Shown: positions 1 through 9,036, counted from the first letter of the stretch. The stretch is DNA of 64,000 nucleotides from Cytobacillus dafuensis (GCF_007995155.1 NZ_CP042593.1:1096001-1160000); one strand, 5' to 3'. Numbers and translations are program-made. Notes: a model not told the origin generated them from the letters alone.

Positions 1-1269
1 TTAACATACCCTCGTACAGATTCACGATATATCTCATCAGATATTATCGCAACACTTCCAGAGCGTTTAAAAGCATGTGGAATAGGGGAATATCGTCCAT
101 TAGCAAACAAGGTGTTAAGTAAACCGATAAAAACATCTAAAGCATTTGTAGATGATAGTAAAGTATCAGATCATCATGCCATCATCCCAACTGAAGGCTT
201 CGTACAAATGGCGAAATTCACAGACAAAGAACGTAAAATTTATGATTTGGTTATAAAACGTTTTTTAGCAGTACTTTTCCCAGCATACGAATATGAGCAA
301 TTAACACTTCGTGCAAAAATAGGAGATGAGAACTTCGTTGCCCGTGGAAAGACGATTATTAACGCTGGTTGGAAAGAAGTATATGACAACCGTTTTGTCG
401 ATGAAGAAGAAACGGATGATTTAAAAGAACAAATTTTACCTCGCTTTGAGAAGGGCGATGTATTAAACGTAAAATTAATTATGCAAACTTCTGGTCAAAC
501 AAAACCACCAGCTCGTTTTAATGAAGCAACCTTATTATCGGCGATGGAAAACCCGACGAAATATATGAATACCCAAGATAAAAGATTAGCTGAAACATTA
601 AAATCAACAGGCGGATTAGGTACGGTTGCAACGCGTGCAGATATTATCGATAAACTATTTAACTCATTCTTAATTGAAAAACGCGGCAAAGACATTCATC
701 TTACATCTAAAGGCCGTCAGTTGCTTGACTTAGTGCCAGAAGAATTAAAATCTCCTGCTTTAACAGCTGAGTGGGAACAAAAACTTGAAGCAATTGCTGC
801 AGGCAAGCTGAAAAAAGAAGTCTTTATTAAAGAAATGAAAGGCTACACGAAAGAAATCGTGTCCGAAATTAAAGCAAGTAATAAAAAATATAAACACGAT
901 AACATTTCCACAAAATCATGTCCTGACTGCGGAAAGCCAATGCTTGAAGTGAATGGGAAAAAAGGTAAAATGCTTGTTTGCCAGGATCGTGAATGTGGTC
1001 ACCGAAAGAACGTGGCTCGTGTCACAAACGCACGCTGTCCACAGTGTAAAAAGAAATTAGAACTTCGTGGTGAAGGGGAAGGTCAAATCTTCGCATGTAA
1101 ATGTGGTTATCGTGAAAAGTTATCTGCTTTTGAAGCTCGTCGCAAAAAAGAAGGCAGTGGAAAAGTTGATAAACGTACTGTACAAAAGTATTTAAAGCAG
1201 CAAGAAAAAGAAGCTGAACCAATTAATAATCCGTTTGCCGAATTATTAAAAGGAATGAAGTTGGATTAA
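1..1269 (+). CDS. topB: DNA topoisomerase III, C-terminal part (cut by window start)
   Basis: The frame is open from the first base, so this is the last 422 residues of a longer protein. The start of the visible part reads LTYPRTDSRYIS, the type IA topoisomerase active-site motif whose tyrosine forms the 5'-phosphotyrosyl link during single-strand passage. Residues about 30-260 carry the rest of the type IA core (SDHHAIIPT, GLGTVATRADII). The C-terminus has zinc-ribbon-like cysteines (CPDCGKPM, VCQDRECGH, CPQC, CKCGY), then a basic tail ending NPFAELLKGMKLD, which resembles Bacillus TopB. It should act on the chromosome in decatenation and recombination. A strong terminator follows. Length and the missing N-terminus cannot be judged. 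Confidence 0.93.
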   Translation, partial: LTYPRTDSRYISSDIIATLPERLKACGIGEYRPLANKVLSKPIKTSKAFVDDSKVSDHHAIIPTEGFVQMAKFTDKERKIYDLVIKRFLAVLFPAYEYEQLTLRAKIGDENFVARGKTIINAGWKEVYDNRFVDEEETDDLKEQILPRFEKGDVLNVKLIMQTSGQTKPPARFNEATLLSAMENPTKYMNTQDKRLAETLKSTGGLGTVATRADIIDKLFNSFLIEKRGKDIHLTSKGRQLLDLVPEELKSPALTAEWEQKLEAIAAGKLKKEVFIKEMKGYTKEIVSEIKASNKKYKHDNISTKSCPDCGKPMLEVNGKKGKMLVCQDRECGHRKNVARVTNARCPQCKKKLELRGEGEGQIFACKCGYREKLSAFEARRKKEGSGKVDKRTVQKYLKQQEKEAEPINNPFAELLKGMKLD

Positions 1270-1278
1270 ATAAAATGT

Positions 1279-1313
1279 AAAGGCGAAGAAGCATTCAAAT
1301 GTTCTTCGCCTTT
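1279..1313 (+). terminator. Rho-independent terminator of topB
   Basis: A perfect 12-bp stem, AAAGGCGAAGAA paired with TTCTTCGCCTTT, with an 11-nt loop lies 10 bp after the topB stop codon. Confidence 0.85.
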
Positions 1314-1441
1314 GTGTTATTTATAAATAAAGATTGGTTAATTTGAATCATTCTCAGCAGGTTAGTTTAAAAAGGAATTATCTAAAAAATATAGAAATAT
1401 TATTATATTACAATTGGACATGTGAGATTGGATGTGGAAGT

Positions 1442-2137
1442 ATGAAAAAAAGCATTCTGCTAGTGGAGGACAACATAGAAATTAGTCAATTGATAGCCGA
1501 TACTCTTGTGAATGAGAGTTTTATAGTAACTGCTGCATTTGATGGAGAGGAGGCATTAGCATTTTTTAATAAAAAAGAACCAGATTTAATTTTACTTGAT
1601 TTAATGCTCCCTAAATTGAGCGGCACGGAATTATTGAAAAAAGTAAGAGAAAAGAGCAAGATTCCTATATTGATCATTTCGGCAAAAGGAAGTGATCTTG
1701 ATAAAGCACTTGGACTTGGCTTTGGAGCGGATGATTACATAAGCAAACCATTTTCGATGATTGAGTTAACAGCGAGAGTCCATGCGGCCATTCGCAGGTC
1801 AACGGAATATCTTCCACAGGATAGCAGCTCTTACCAAAATAATCTTCATTATAAAGATATCACCCTCGACATGCATTCATTCACTGCAAATATAGGGGAT
1901 AAAACGGTCCAGCTAACGTCAAAAGAATTTCAGATATTCAAGTTGTTTTTGACTAATCAAAGTAGAGTATTTACAAAGGAACAAATTTACCATTTGATTT
2001 GGGAAGATGATTATTTCGGCAATGAAAATGTCATTAACGTACATATAAGAAGGCTACGTGAAAAAATTGAAGTGGATCCGTCCAACCCACAATACATTAA
2101 AACGATTTGGGGCATTGGATATAAATTAGGTGATTAA
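1442..2137 (+). CDS. OmpR-family response regulator, YcbL-like
   Basis: This is a 231-residue regulator. The receiver domain (about residues 1-118) shows LLVEDN, the phospho-acceptor Asp in LLDLMLPKLSG, the switch Ser/Thr region IISAKG and the KPF lysine. A winged-helix DNA-binding domain fills residues about 135-230 (LTSKEFQIFKLF, NVHIRRLREKI, IKTIWGIGYKL). An upstream ATG at 1334 would add 36 residues with no receiver homology, so the ATG at 1442 is preferred. It is followed 3 bp later by the kinase gene. Size, kinase partner and the nearby ABC exporter resemble the B. subtilis YcbL-YcbM-YcbN-YcbO set, whose signal is not known. The orthology is inferred from memory of sizes and order. Confidence 0.85.
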   Translation: MKKSILLVEDNIEISQLIADTLVNESFIVTAAFDGEEALAFFNKKEPDLILLDLMLPKLSGTELLKKVREKSKIPILIISAKGSDLDKALGLGFGADDYISKPFSMIELTARVHAAIRRSTEYLPQDSSSYQNNLHYKDITLDMHSFTANIGDKTVQLTSKEFQIFKLFLTNQSRVFTKEQIYHLIWEDDYFGNENVINVHIRRLREKIEVDPSNPQYIKTIWGIGYKLGD

Positions 2138-2140
2138 ACC

Positions 2141-3076
2141 ATGGTTCCTATTCTTTGTATAATCATTTTTGTTTTGCTTATTATGAATATATTACAATAT
2201 TTGTTTCGGAGGAATCTTACACAAGATATTAATGAAATCAGTGATAAGATAAGTGATATCATCAAACAGGAGACAGCGGAAAAAGTATTGGTTCCTACGG
2301 ATTGGCAAGCCGTTCGACTATTGCTTATACAAGTTAACAAGCTTCTGGATTATAACCAAAAGGTCATTGCGGACTATGCAAAAACAAAAGATAGTTTAAG
2401 AAAGCTAATATCCAATATGTCTCATGATTTGAAAACACCTCTTATGGTTATTTTAGGGTATGTGGAAAAGTTGAAACTAGATGAAAGTATGACAATTGAC
2501 GAAAATAAAATGCTTATGACTCGTCTGCATGAAAAAGTATTAAGTTTAACTGGTTTGCTGAATCAGTTTTTTGACTTAGTAAAGTTAGAATCAGATGATT
2601 ATGTCATGCCTTTAAGTAAAATACCACTTAATGAAATTTGTAGAAAAAGTGTTTTGGAGTTTTATGATTTGCTCTTCTCTAAAGGACTTCAAGTAGAGAT
2701 TGATATTCCAGATCGGCCATTATATATTTGGGGAAATGAAGATGCTTTAGAACGTATATTAAACAATCTAATTTCAAATTCAATCCGATATGGAAGTGAT
2801 GGAGGGATTTTTGGATTAACACTCAGGGAAGTTGATGAGTTTGTTGTGATTGAGATTTGGGATAGAGGGAAAGGTATTGCAGAGATTCATCAAGATCGGG
2901 TGTTTGAGCGGTTATACACATTAGATGATGCCAGAAATCCTCATTTTCAAGGAAGCGGTCTAGGCCTAAGTATTACAAAATACTTAACAGAAGCGATGAA
3001 GGGTACGATTCACTTAGATAGCAAGCCATATGAAAAAACGAGATTCACTTGTCTTTTTAAGCAAATTTCATATTAA
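2141..3076 (+). CDS. Sensor histidine kinase, YcbM-like, single N-terminal membrane segment
   Basis: A 311-residue kinase begins with one hydrophobic segment (residues 2-22) and has no extracellular domain. A short linker is followed by HisKA with the phospho-acceptor His in NMSHDLKTPLMVILGY (about residue 97) and HATPase_c with NLISNSIRYG, DRGKGI and GSGLGLSI. Kinases with such a minimal input region usually sense through an ABC transporter partner or the membrane, as in antibiotic and bacteriocin resistance modules. The length of 311 matches my memory of B. subtilis YcbM. It is translated 3 bp after the regulator stop and ends at a strong terminator, so the two genes form a closed bicistron. 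The exporter that would be its target lies 1.6 kb away on the other strand. Confidence 0.86.
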   Translation: MVPILCIIIFVLLIMNILQYLFRRNLTQDINEISDKISDIIKQETAEKVLVPTDWQAVRLLLIQVNKLLDYNQKVIADYAKTKDSLRKLISNMSHDLKTPLMVILGYVEKLKLDESMTIDENKMLMTRLHEKVLSLTGLLNQFFDLVKLESDDYVMPLSKIPLNEICRKSVLEFYDLLFSKGLQVEIDIPDRPLYIWGNEDALERILNNLISNSIRYGSDGGIFGLTLREVDEFVVIEIWDRGKGIAEIHQDRVFERLYTLDDARNPHFQGSGLGLSITKYLTEAMKGTIHLDSKPYEKTRFTCLFKQISY

Positions 3077-3083
3077 AACTTCT

Positions 3084-3114
3084 GAGATGTTCCATGGGAA
3101 CATCTCTTTTTTTT
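3084..3114 (+). terminator. Terminator of the two-component operon
   Basis: The stem GAGATGTTCC / GGAACATCTC with a 3-nt loop is followed directly by eight T, right after the kinase stop codon. Confidence 0.92.
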
Positions 3115-3232
3115 AGCTAAAATATGGGCCTAAAACATAAAAAGACGGTGATTTGTTTTAAAGCAGCACGTCTAATAGCTGAATGATAAACGAGGAACTT
3201 TTATTAGCGAGAAAATTCATATTAGTATGTTG

Positions 3233-3688
3233 CTAAAATTCCCTTTGACTTCCAAAAAGGAGAGTGGATGTTAAAAACGCTCCGACAGGCGGCAGGGCAC
3301 CCGTGCTTATTGGAGGCCCAGTAAGAACTCTATTAGTTGTAGCAATCCAATCTCCGCTATCTCCTGCTTGCTCTGAAGTGGTTTTCATAACAAACTGTCC
3401 AATTAAAATTAAATGACGAACTTTAATTGTTGGGTCATCAAAAATATTTAATTTACCAGAAAACGATGCATAAGGTGATTCAAACTTTAGTTGTTTCGTA
3501 TTTTCGTCCCAGTAGCCATTGATCGGAATCGGTGAACCTCGAAAATTGGCGGTACCTATTACCGTGTTGCCTGAGACAGAGTTGATAGTAAGTTCCCCCC
3601 TAAAAATCGGTCTTCCTGCAATATTAGTACTAAGTCCCCATCTTGACGGAAAGGGCAAACTAACCGATGTATATTGAGCATTTTGCAA
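3233..3688 (-). CDS. Conserved-looking hypothetical protein, 151 aa
   Basis: I do not recognise the family. The start is a TTG at 3688 because AAAAGGAGG sits 7 nt upstream, while no ATG in frame has a ribosome site. The protein has no signal peptide or membrane segment and is rich in Gly, Ser, Thr and Pro with alternating hydrophobic residues (GRPIFRGELTINSVSG, TIKVRHLILIGQFVMKT), which suggests an all-beta fold. The neighbouring gene at 4067 on the other strand has a similar beta-rich, Cys-poor composition. The two are divergent across a 378-bp region and may be co-expressed. A sporulation or surface role is possible but nothing here proves it. Confidence 0.7.
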   Translation of the reverse strand: MQNAQYTSVSLPFPSRWGLSTNIAGRPIFRGELTINSVSGNTVIGTANFRGSPIPINGYWDENTKQLKFESPYASFSGKLNIFDDPTIKVRHLILIGQFVMKTTSEQAGDSGDWIATTNRVLTGPPISTGALPPVGAFLTSTLLFGSQREF

Positions 3689-4066
3689 AATTATTCCTCC
3701 TTTTGGAATGGAGTTGAATATAAATATGCTTCATTATTAAATGGATTGTTGTAATACAGATACATTTGACTTGGATAAATAAAATGCATTCCATTACTTT
3801 TTTTGATCTCAAATCATTATATTCTTTAGTCATTAACCTAACAGCTTGTTCACACATAAATGTGTATTTACCTATAAAAAAGTTATTTCTTAAGTGTTCC
3901 TTTAGACCCTAAAAATGGCTAGCTCTTTAGGCACCAGCACATTCATTTAGGTATTAACCTACATATGGTACACAAAGTCATTTTCTAATGTTATAGAGAG
4001 GTTATTTGTACAGGCAATTTCAAGTACAAACATATGTACAATTTTTTAATGAAATGGAGGTATTGT
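3689..4066. other. Divergent intergenic region without a gene
   Basis: These 378 bp separate two divergent unknown genes, so both promoters must lie here. I see no convincing sigma-A promoter, no tRNA and no plausible ORF with a ribosome site. A short reading frame on the minus strand has no start signal and looks like chance. Confidence 0.5.
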
Positions 4067-4558
4067 ATGACAAATTTTTATTCTTTTCATGGGACTGTCA
4101 CTTTGATTAGTGATTTTTTTACAGGTCAAAATGGTAAAGGAGAAGGCTGTTATAAATTAATAACTGTAGAAAACGGATTAGGAGCCATAGTAAATTTCGT
4201 GGTGTCACCTGCCACTTACTTTGTAGACCATGTAATGGTGACAGTAGGAGATCGCGTAACTGGATATTATGATGGGGATGCACCAGCCCTTCTTATTTAC
4301 CCTCCGCAATATCAAGCACTTGTTATGGTTAAAGATACCCCAAATCAGAATGTAAAAGTAGATTATTTTAATAGTCAGTTGGTGAGTAGTGATGGACGAT
4401 TACAATTAAATATATCTCCATTTACGAAGGTTTTATTAACAAATGGGCAGCTCTTTTCAAGAAACCCTGCCAACCGAGATCTAATTGTTATCTATGGGCC
4501 TGTTACAAATAGAGTCCCCGCCAAAACCACACCTTATCGAATCATAGTCTTATGTTAA
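4067..4558 (+). CDS. Hypothetical protein, 163 aa, beta-rich
   Basis: The start is the ATG at 4067, with GGAGG 6 nt upstream. An in-frame ATG at 4034 would add 11 residues but has no ribosome site. The sequence begins MTNFYSFHGTVTLISDF and contains long runs of alternating hydrophobic residues (VDHVMVTVGDRVTGYYDG, PALLIYPPQYQALVMV), consistent with a beta-barrel or OB-like fold. It has no signal peptide, no membrane helix and a single C-terminal cysteine. I recall similar unnamed proteins in other bacilli but cannot give a family name. It is a monocistron, divergent from the gene at 3233-3688. Confidence 0.75.
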   Translation: MTNFYSFHGTVTLISDFFTGQNGKGEGCYKLITVENGLGAIVNFVVSPATYFVDHVMVTVGDRVTGYYDGDAPALLIYPPQYQALVMVKDTPNQNVKVDYFNSQLVSSDGRLQLNISPFTKVLLTNGQLFSRNPANRDLIVIYGPVTNRVPAKTTPYRIIVLC

Positions 4559-4603
4559 AGCTTATTATAGAAAATGTTTGGCGATTTTTTTACTTATACT
4601 TCA

Positions 4604-4653
4604 TCAAAAAAAGAGCGTTAATCCTTCATTGGTTAACACTCCCCATTGTTGAA
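4604..4653 (+). repeat. Outlying copy of the island's palindromic intergenic repeat
   Basis: The hairpin core (GAGCGTTAATCC, then GGTTAACACTCCCC) followed by ATTGTTGAA matches the core of the repeats at 13.4-24.4 kb. It lies between convergent genes, so it may also act as a terminator. It shows that the family is not confined to the island. Confidence 0.55.
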
Positions 4654-4691
4654 AATCATATAAACCGGAAAGGTTTGCGGAAACTTTTCTC

Positions 4692-5369
4692 CTATATCTC
4701 CCCAACACTTTCCGCAGTCTTTAAAGAAAGAAATATGCTTATTGCGCCTAAAATGCTCAGTATGATGACTACCACATCTGGTTCGATATTGAAAAATGAT
4801 GAAAAATTAGGCAATTGCATAATAAATAGGGAGCATATAATGGCTGGTACGACTGCCCTTTTCCATATTCCAAAGAAAAAGAGAGGAATGAAACTAATTA
4901 GAGTAATCAAAACGGAACCAATCATCATGCTTTTTAAAAATTCTAACATATCCGAAGTTGTCGGCTTTCCATTAATAATGGGAAAAAACTGATCAAGCAA
5001 ATAAGTTGTCAATCCAGATAAAATAAATGAAATAATGGTGGCAAAAAAGACAAACAGGGCGATGAACAGCACTTTTGCTGTAAACAATTTTTTTCGATTT
5101 ATTGGATACCCGAAAGAAAGCGAGATGGTCTTATTTTTATATTCTTCAATGAAAACATGATTGATAAGCGATCCACCAAACAAAACATAGCCCATTTGGA
5201 TAAACCCGTTTAATTCAATTGCAGCAGCATAGCTTTGCCCGAACGCAGGTATTACCACCTTGATAAAAAATGTAGGAAAAAAGATAAGAATCAACATGTA
5301 AATGAATAATTCCATCCAAACGGTTTTTTGGTTTAATTTCTTCCATTCCAATCGAATCAAATTAGTCAT
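4692..5369 (-). CDS. ABC-2 type permease, YcbO-like
   Basis: This is a 225-residue integral membrane protein with about six hydrophobic segments (for example MELFIYMLILIFFPTFF, VLFIALFVFFATIISFIL, VVVIILSILGAISIFLSL). It is the membrane half of an exporter whose ATPase is encoded just upstream. The ATG at 5369 overlaps the ATPase stop and is preceded by a GGGGGTGGG ribosome site inside the ATPase gene. The alternative ATG at 5384 would add five residues. The size fits the YcbO and bacteriocin-immunity permease group. It probably exports or protects against a membrane-active compound, with the TCS at 1.4-3.1 kb as the likely sensor. Confidence 0.82.
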   Translation of the reverse strand: MTNLIRLEWKKLNQKTVWMELFIYMLILIFFPTFFIKVVIPAFGQSYAAAIELNGFIQMGYVLFGGSLINHVFIEEYKNKTISLSFGYPINRKKLFTAKVLFIALFVFFATIISFILSGLTTYLLDQFFPIINGKPTTSDMLEFLKSMMIGSVLITLISFIPLFFFGIWKRAVVPAIICSLFIMQLPNFSSFFNIEPDVVVIILSILGAISIFLSLKTAESVGEI

Positions 5370-6285
5370 CCAACCCACCCCCATTAATTTGCTTATAAAA
5401 ATAGTCCTCTAATGAACTTGAATGTTTTTGGATTTCTTCCAGTCCGATATCATTTTGAATCAATAGTTTGGAAATGTCATTTTGAGTATGAGACAAATCG
5501 TAGATTCGAATTCTGTTTCCTTGGATTATTTTCATATTTGATATATGAAGCTCTTTTTCAAGTAAATATACAGTTTTTTCTGCATTTGTTGTCAGTAGCT
5601 CGATATAATCAGTTTGCTGATTTCGGATATCTGCTAAGGCTACTTCATTCAAAAGCCTTCCATCCTTAATAACGCCAATTCGATCTGCAACCTGCTCTAT
5701 TTCGCCTAAAATATGGCTGGATAGAAGAAAGGTGATCCCATATTCCTTATTAAGCATAAAGATTAAATCTCGAATATCCTTAATACCAATTGGGTCTAGC
5801 CCATTTGTCGGTTCATCCAAAATAATGAGTTCAGGCTTCACTACGATTGCTCTTGCAAAACCAAGCCGTTGCTTCATCCCAAGTGAAAATTCCTTCACCT
5901 TTTTGTCTTCAATCCCTCTTAAATGAACCATATCAAGCGCATGCTTCATCCCTTTTTCATCGTAATATCCTAAATATTCACAGTGAAGCTTTAAATTTTC
6001 TAACGCTGTCAAATGTTCGAACAATATCGGATATTCGATGATACTGCCTACTCTCTTTAAAACCGTCTTAGACCGTTCGTTAAGCATTTGGCCAAATAAT
6101 TCTATTTCACCACTTGTTGGCTTTGTAATTCCTGTGAGCATTTTCATAATGGTCGTTTTACCTGCACCATTTTGCCCAAGAAACCCATAAATTTCACCTT
6201 TTTGTATATGAAGATTAATATCCGTTACAAGATTTTTCCCTTTAACTCGTTTAGTAAGTCCAGTCGTCTTTACTACATGATTCAT
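5362..6285 (-). CDS. ABC transporter ATP-binding protein, YcbN-like
   Basis: This 307-residue ATPase has Walker A GQNGAGKTT (about residues 37-45), the signature FSLGMKQRLG, Walker B LIILDEPTNGLDP and the H-loop SSHILGE. The C-terminal 80 residues form the extra domain common to BcrA/YcbN-type exporters. The start at 6285 has GGAGGG 8 nt upstream. It is translationally coupled to the permease at 4692-5369 and works with it at the inner face of the membrane. The pair is convergent to, not collinear with, the YcbLM-like kinase and regulator, unlike what I recall for B. subtilis. Confidence 0.9.
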   Translation of the reverse strand: MNHVVKTTGLTKRVKGKNLVTDINLHIQKGEIYGFLGQNGAGKTTIMKMLTGITKPTSGEIELFGQMLNERSKTVLKRVGSIIEYPILFEHLTALENLKLHCEYLGYYDEKGMKHALDMVHLRGIEDKKVKEFSLGMKQRLGFARAIVVKPELIILDEPTNGLDPIGIKDIRDLIFMLNKEYGITFLLSSHILGEIEQVADRIGVIKDGRLLNEVALADIRNQQTDYIELLTTNAEKTVYLLEKELHISNMKIIQGNRIRIYDLSHTQNDISKLLIQNDIGLEEIQKHSSSLEDYFYKQINGGGLDD

Positions 6286-6384
6286 ACTGTTCCCTCCTTC
6301 TATATTTTTATCTTACAGTTCAAAATTTTCTTTTTTCTGTCTCAAACCTTACAAATTTCTTAAGTTCAATTTTTATTGTCTATG

Positions 6385-6628
6385 TTAATCTTCCCTGTTA
6401 ATTTCCGCTGCAGGCACTTAGCGATCTCGGGCGGTCCGGAAGCCTCCTCGTCGAAGAGCGCTCCTGCGGGGTCACCCTTTGACTCGCTTCTCCCGCAGGA
6501 CGTTGAATAATCTTCCCCGATAATCACCGCACGAAGAAAATGTGTTAGCATTTTCGAGGAGCTCGCGCCTGCAGCGAGAATCAACAACACAATAGCATTA
6601 TCAACACTGAGTTTTAACACAGCTTTTT
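6385..6628 (-). repeat. Dispersed 244-bp repeat, copy 1
   Basis: The reverse complement matches 44656-44898 over its whole length. It has inner inverted ends built on GCTGCAGGC / GCCTGCAGC and an internal hairpin CCTGCGGG / CCCGCAGG. Its base composition is far more GC-rich than its surroundings. An ORF of about 96 codons can be read through it but has no ribosome site, and the other copy does not preserve it. It is non-coding, probably a non-autonomous mobile element or a structured intergenic repeat. Confidence 0.8.
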
Positions 6629-6751
6629 TATTAAGAAGGAACGCTGTTAATTGCACCAGTAAGAATCTACGTTGCTCCGGCTGGACACCCTCTTATATGT
6701 ATTAATACGAGATTCGATTAAAAATACAAGTAAAAAATTTTTTACTAATAC

Positions 6752-6910
6752 TTTATCGCAGATTAACGGGCAGTAAGACCCCCACTTCAAGGATTCGCGT
6801 ATACAAAGAAGAGTAAGTGGGGGATCAACTGCCCGTAAAGGCCCGATTGGTTCAACTAACCATCAGTGGGGGATGAAGAAAAACCCCCACTGATGGAAGT
6901 TTCACTTTAT
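6752..6910 (+). repeat. Structured CCCCCACT repeat, copy 1 of 4
   Basis: It starts TTATCGCAGATTAACGGGC and ends GAAGTTTCACTTTA, like the copies at 29453, 34803 and 56280. Nested stems are visible: ACGGGCAGT with ACTGCCCGT, CCCCCACTT with AAGTGGGGG, and a terminal hairpin CATCAGTGGGGG / CCCCCACTGATG. There is no ORF. It lies between the 244-bp repeat and the hutH promoter. Confidence 0.85.
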
Positions 6911-6959
6911 CACTCTAATAATCTAATGATCTAATTTGTTATAAAATGTAAAATAATAA

Positions 6960-6989
6960 TTGACAAGGCTTGAATTATAAACATACAAT
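6960..6989 (+). promoter_or_regulatory. Candidate sigma-A promoter for hutH
   Basis: TTGACA at 6960-6965 is followed after 18 bp by TACAAT at 6984-6989. Transcription would begin about 150 nt upstream of the hutH start and run through the hairpin at 7066-7113. Confidence 0.55.
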
Positions 6990-7065
6990 TAATTATATTC
7001 GGAAAATTTTTTAATTGGGATTGATGATCATGATTCAAAGCTTTCTATTGAATAATGAACCATAC

Positions 7066-7113
7066 AAAAAGGCTGTATTTCAAACTCCTGTTTGAAGTAC
7101 AGCCTTTTCTTTA
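7066..7113 (+). terminator. Terminator-like hairpin in the hutH leader (possible attenuator)
   Basis: AAAAAGGCTGTATTTCAAAC pairs with GTTTGAAGTACAGCCTTTT, giving a near-perfect stem of about 19 bp with a 4-nt loop and a T-rich tail. It stands between the candidate promoter and hutH, with no upstream plus-strand gene that it could terminate. That arrangement suggests control by antitermination. The HutP recognition triplets known from B. subtilis are not obvious here. Confidence 0.6.
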
Positions 7114-7142
7114 TCCCGCTAATGTACTGAGGAGGAATAAAA

Positions 7143-8642
7143 ATGGTTATTCTAACAGGAAACACGTTAACGCTTGCAGAAATTAAGAAGGTATTATTTG
7201 AGAAAGAAAAAGTCGAGCCAACTGAAGAAAGTATGCTGGCCGTAAAAGAAAGCTATAACGCAGTAAAAAGAATTGTTGAGGAAGAAAGAGTCATATATGG
7301 AATCAACACTGGTTTTGGAAAGTTTAGTGATGTGCTAATTAACCAGAAGGATGTCAAAGACCTTCAGCTAAATTTAATTCGTTCACATGCTTGTGGAGTA
7401 GGAGAGCCATTTCCTGAGTCTGTCTCACGAGCAATGCTGTTATTAAGAGCGAATGCTTTACTGAAAGGTTTTTCTGGAGCTAGACCAATTATCATTGAAA
7501 GATTACTTGAACTGGTGAACAGAGAAATTCATCCGGTTATTCCGCAGCAGGGTTCTCTTGGTGCAAGTGGGGATTTAGCTCCACTTTCACATTTAGCATT
7601 AGTTCTTGTAGGAGAAGGAGAAGTTTTTTATAAAGGAAAGAGAAGACCTTCAATTGAAGTTCTTATGGAAGAAGGATTAACTCCACTTACATTGGAAGCA
7701 AAGGAAGGACTAGCTCTCATTAATGGAACTCAAGCAATGACAGCTATGGGAGTAGTTGCTTATCTTGAAGCAGAAAAGCTTGCCTATCAAAGTGAGTTAA
7801 TTGCTGCTGTTACAATGGAAGGCTTAAATGGAATTATCGATGCTTTTAACGAGAAAATTCATCTTGCAAGAGGCTATCAGCAGCAGGTTGATACTGCCAA
7901 AAGAATAAGAGCCTATTTATCAGGCAGTCAGTTAATTACAAAGCAAGGGGAAATTCGTGTACAGGATGCGTATTCCATCCGTTGTATCCCACAAGTACAT
8001 GGAGCTTCATGGCAAGCGCTTGACTATGTAAAGGAAAAGTTAGAAATTGAAATGAATGCTGCGACAGATAATCCGCTTGTTTTTGATGAAGGGGAAAGTG
8101 TCATTTCAGGCGGAAATTTCCATGGACAGCCGATTGCACTTGCAATGGATTTCATGAAAATCGCTGTAGCAGAACTTGCCAACATTTCGGAGCGAAGAAT
8201 TGAGCGATTAGTCAATCCTCAATTAAATGATCTGCCGCCATTTTTAAGTCCGGAGCCTGGTTTGCAATCAGGGGCAATGATTCTTCAGTATTGTGCAGCT
8301 GCCCTTGTTTCCGAAAATAAAACATTAGCCCATCCGGCAAGTGTGGATTCAATTCCATCTTCAGCTAACCAAGAAGATCATGTCAGCATGGGAACAATCG
8401 CTGCCAGACATGCTTATCAAATTATTCAAAATGCTAATAATGTCCTTTCAATTGAACTGATCTGTGCCTTACAGGCTGCAGAGTTCAAGGGAGTTGAGAA
8501 AATGGCAGACAAGACGAAGGCCTTCTATTTAGAGGCAAGAAAAATAGTGCCTTCTATTACGAAGGATCGTATATTCTCAAAAGATACTGAGGCATGTTCT
8601 ACATGGCTGAAGAAGCTTGATATTAACTCGTTTATGTTGTAA
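7143..8642 (+). CDS. hutH: Histidine ammonia-lyase
   Basis: This 499-residue protein converts L-histidine to urocanate and ammonia, the first step of histidine catabolism in the cytoplasm. The Ala-Ser-Gly triad that cyclises to the MIO cofactor is seen in [18 protein letters not shown] (about residues 138-155). Further family motifs are [31 protein letters not shown] and the C-terminal [12 protein letters not shown]. Length is normal for HutH. A good AGGAGG ribosome site precedes the ATG. No hutP, hutU, hutI or hutG lies nearby, so this gene stands alone here. Its leader carries a terminator-like hairpin. Confidence 0.96.
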   Translation: MVILTGNTLTLAEIKKVLFEKEKVEPTEESMLAVKESYNAVKRIVEEERVIYGINTGFGKFSDVLINQKDVKDLQLNLIRSHACGVGEPFPESVSRAMLLLRANALLKGFSGARPIIIERLLELVNREIHPVIPQQGSLGASGDLAPLSHLALVLVGEGEVFYKGKRRPSIEVLMEEGLTPLTLEAKEGLALINGTQAMTAMGVVAYLEAEKLAYQSELIAAVTMEGLNGIIDAFNEKIHLARGYQQQVDTAKRIRAYLSGSQLITKQGEIRVQDAYSIRCIPQVHGASWQALDYVKEKLEIEMNAATDNPLVFDEGESVISGGNFHGQPIALAMDFMKIAVAELANISERRIERLVNPQLNDLPPFLSPEPGLQSGAMILQYCAAALVSENKTLAHPASVDSIPSSANQEDHVSMGTIAARHAYQIIQNANNVLSIELICALQAAEFKGVEKMADKTKAFYLEARKIVPSITKDRIFSKDTEACSTWLKKLDINSFML

Positions 8643-8650
8643 AAATGCAA

Positions 8651-8678
8651 AAAATAGGGTCTGCCAGACCCTATTTTT
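8651..8678. terminator. Bidirectional terminator between hutH and the gene at 8683
   Basis: AAAATAGGGTCTG / CAGACCCTATTTT is a 13-bp perfect stem with a single-base loop and T tracts on both strands. It serves both convergent genes. Confidence 0.88.
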
Positions 8679-8682
8679 ACAT

Positions 8683-8862
8683 TCATTTATCTCTAAATTC
8701 TGTTCCGTCATGTCCCTCTATTCGGTTTTTAAAGGCTTCCTGAACAACGAGAAACTCTTCATCCTCCTGTGCCTCAGTTGCCTTGTTCTCTATAATTGAT
8801 TTTTTAGGGAAATTGCCTGGATGGTTTTTATTTTTGTGATTAAAGTTTGCACCGCGAGCCAA
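8683..8862 (-). CDS. Small hypothetical protein, 59 aa
   Basis: A TTG at 8862 is the likely start because AAAGGAG lies 8 nt upstream. The ATG at 8880 lies just before that ribosome site and has none of its own. The product starts MARGANFNHKNKNHPGNFPKK and is hydrophilic and highly charged, with no membrane segment. Such small basic-acidic proteins are common among spore proteins of bacilli, but no family is assigned. It shares a bidirectional terminator with hutH. Confidence 0.6.
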   Translation of the reverse strand: MARGANFNHKNKNHPGNFPKKSIIENKATEAQEDEEFLVVQEAFKNRIEGHDGTEFRDK

Positions 8863-9036
8863 AGTATCAACTCCTTTCATATTTCTTTATGTAGTTTCTC
8901 CTAATTAGAAAAATCCTATGTACAACGAAAAATGTCTTTCTTCTTGCATAAGTCATGTCAGTTCATTTATTAAAGTATATAATAAAGGTAACAATGAACG
9001 TATACACCTTGGAAACAGAAGAGGGAGGTTATTGGC

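Noticed and set aside
4552..4992. 146-codon plus-strand frame
   Set aside because: Antisense to the YcbO-like permease, which has clear membrane helices and a coupled start.
6366..6656. 96-codon minus-strand frame
   Set aside because: It runs through the dispersed 244-bp repeat, has no ribosome site, and its frame is not kept in the second copy.
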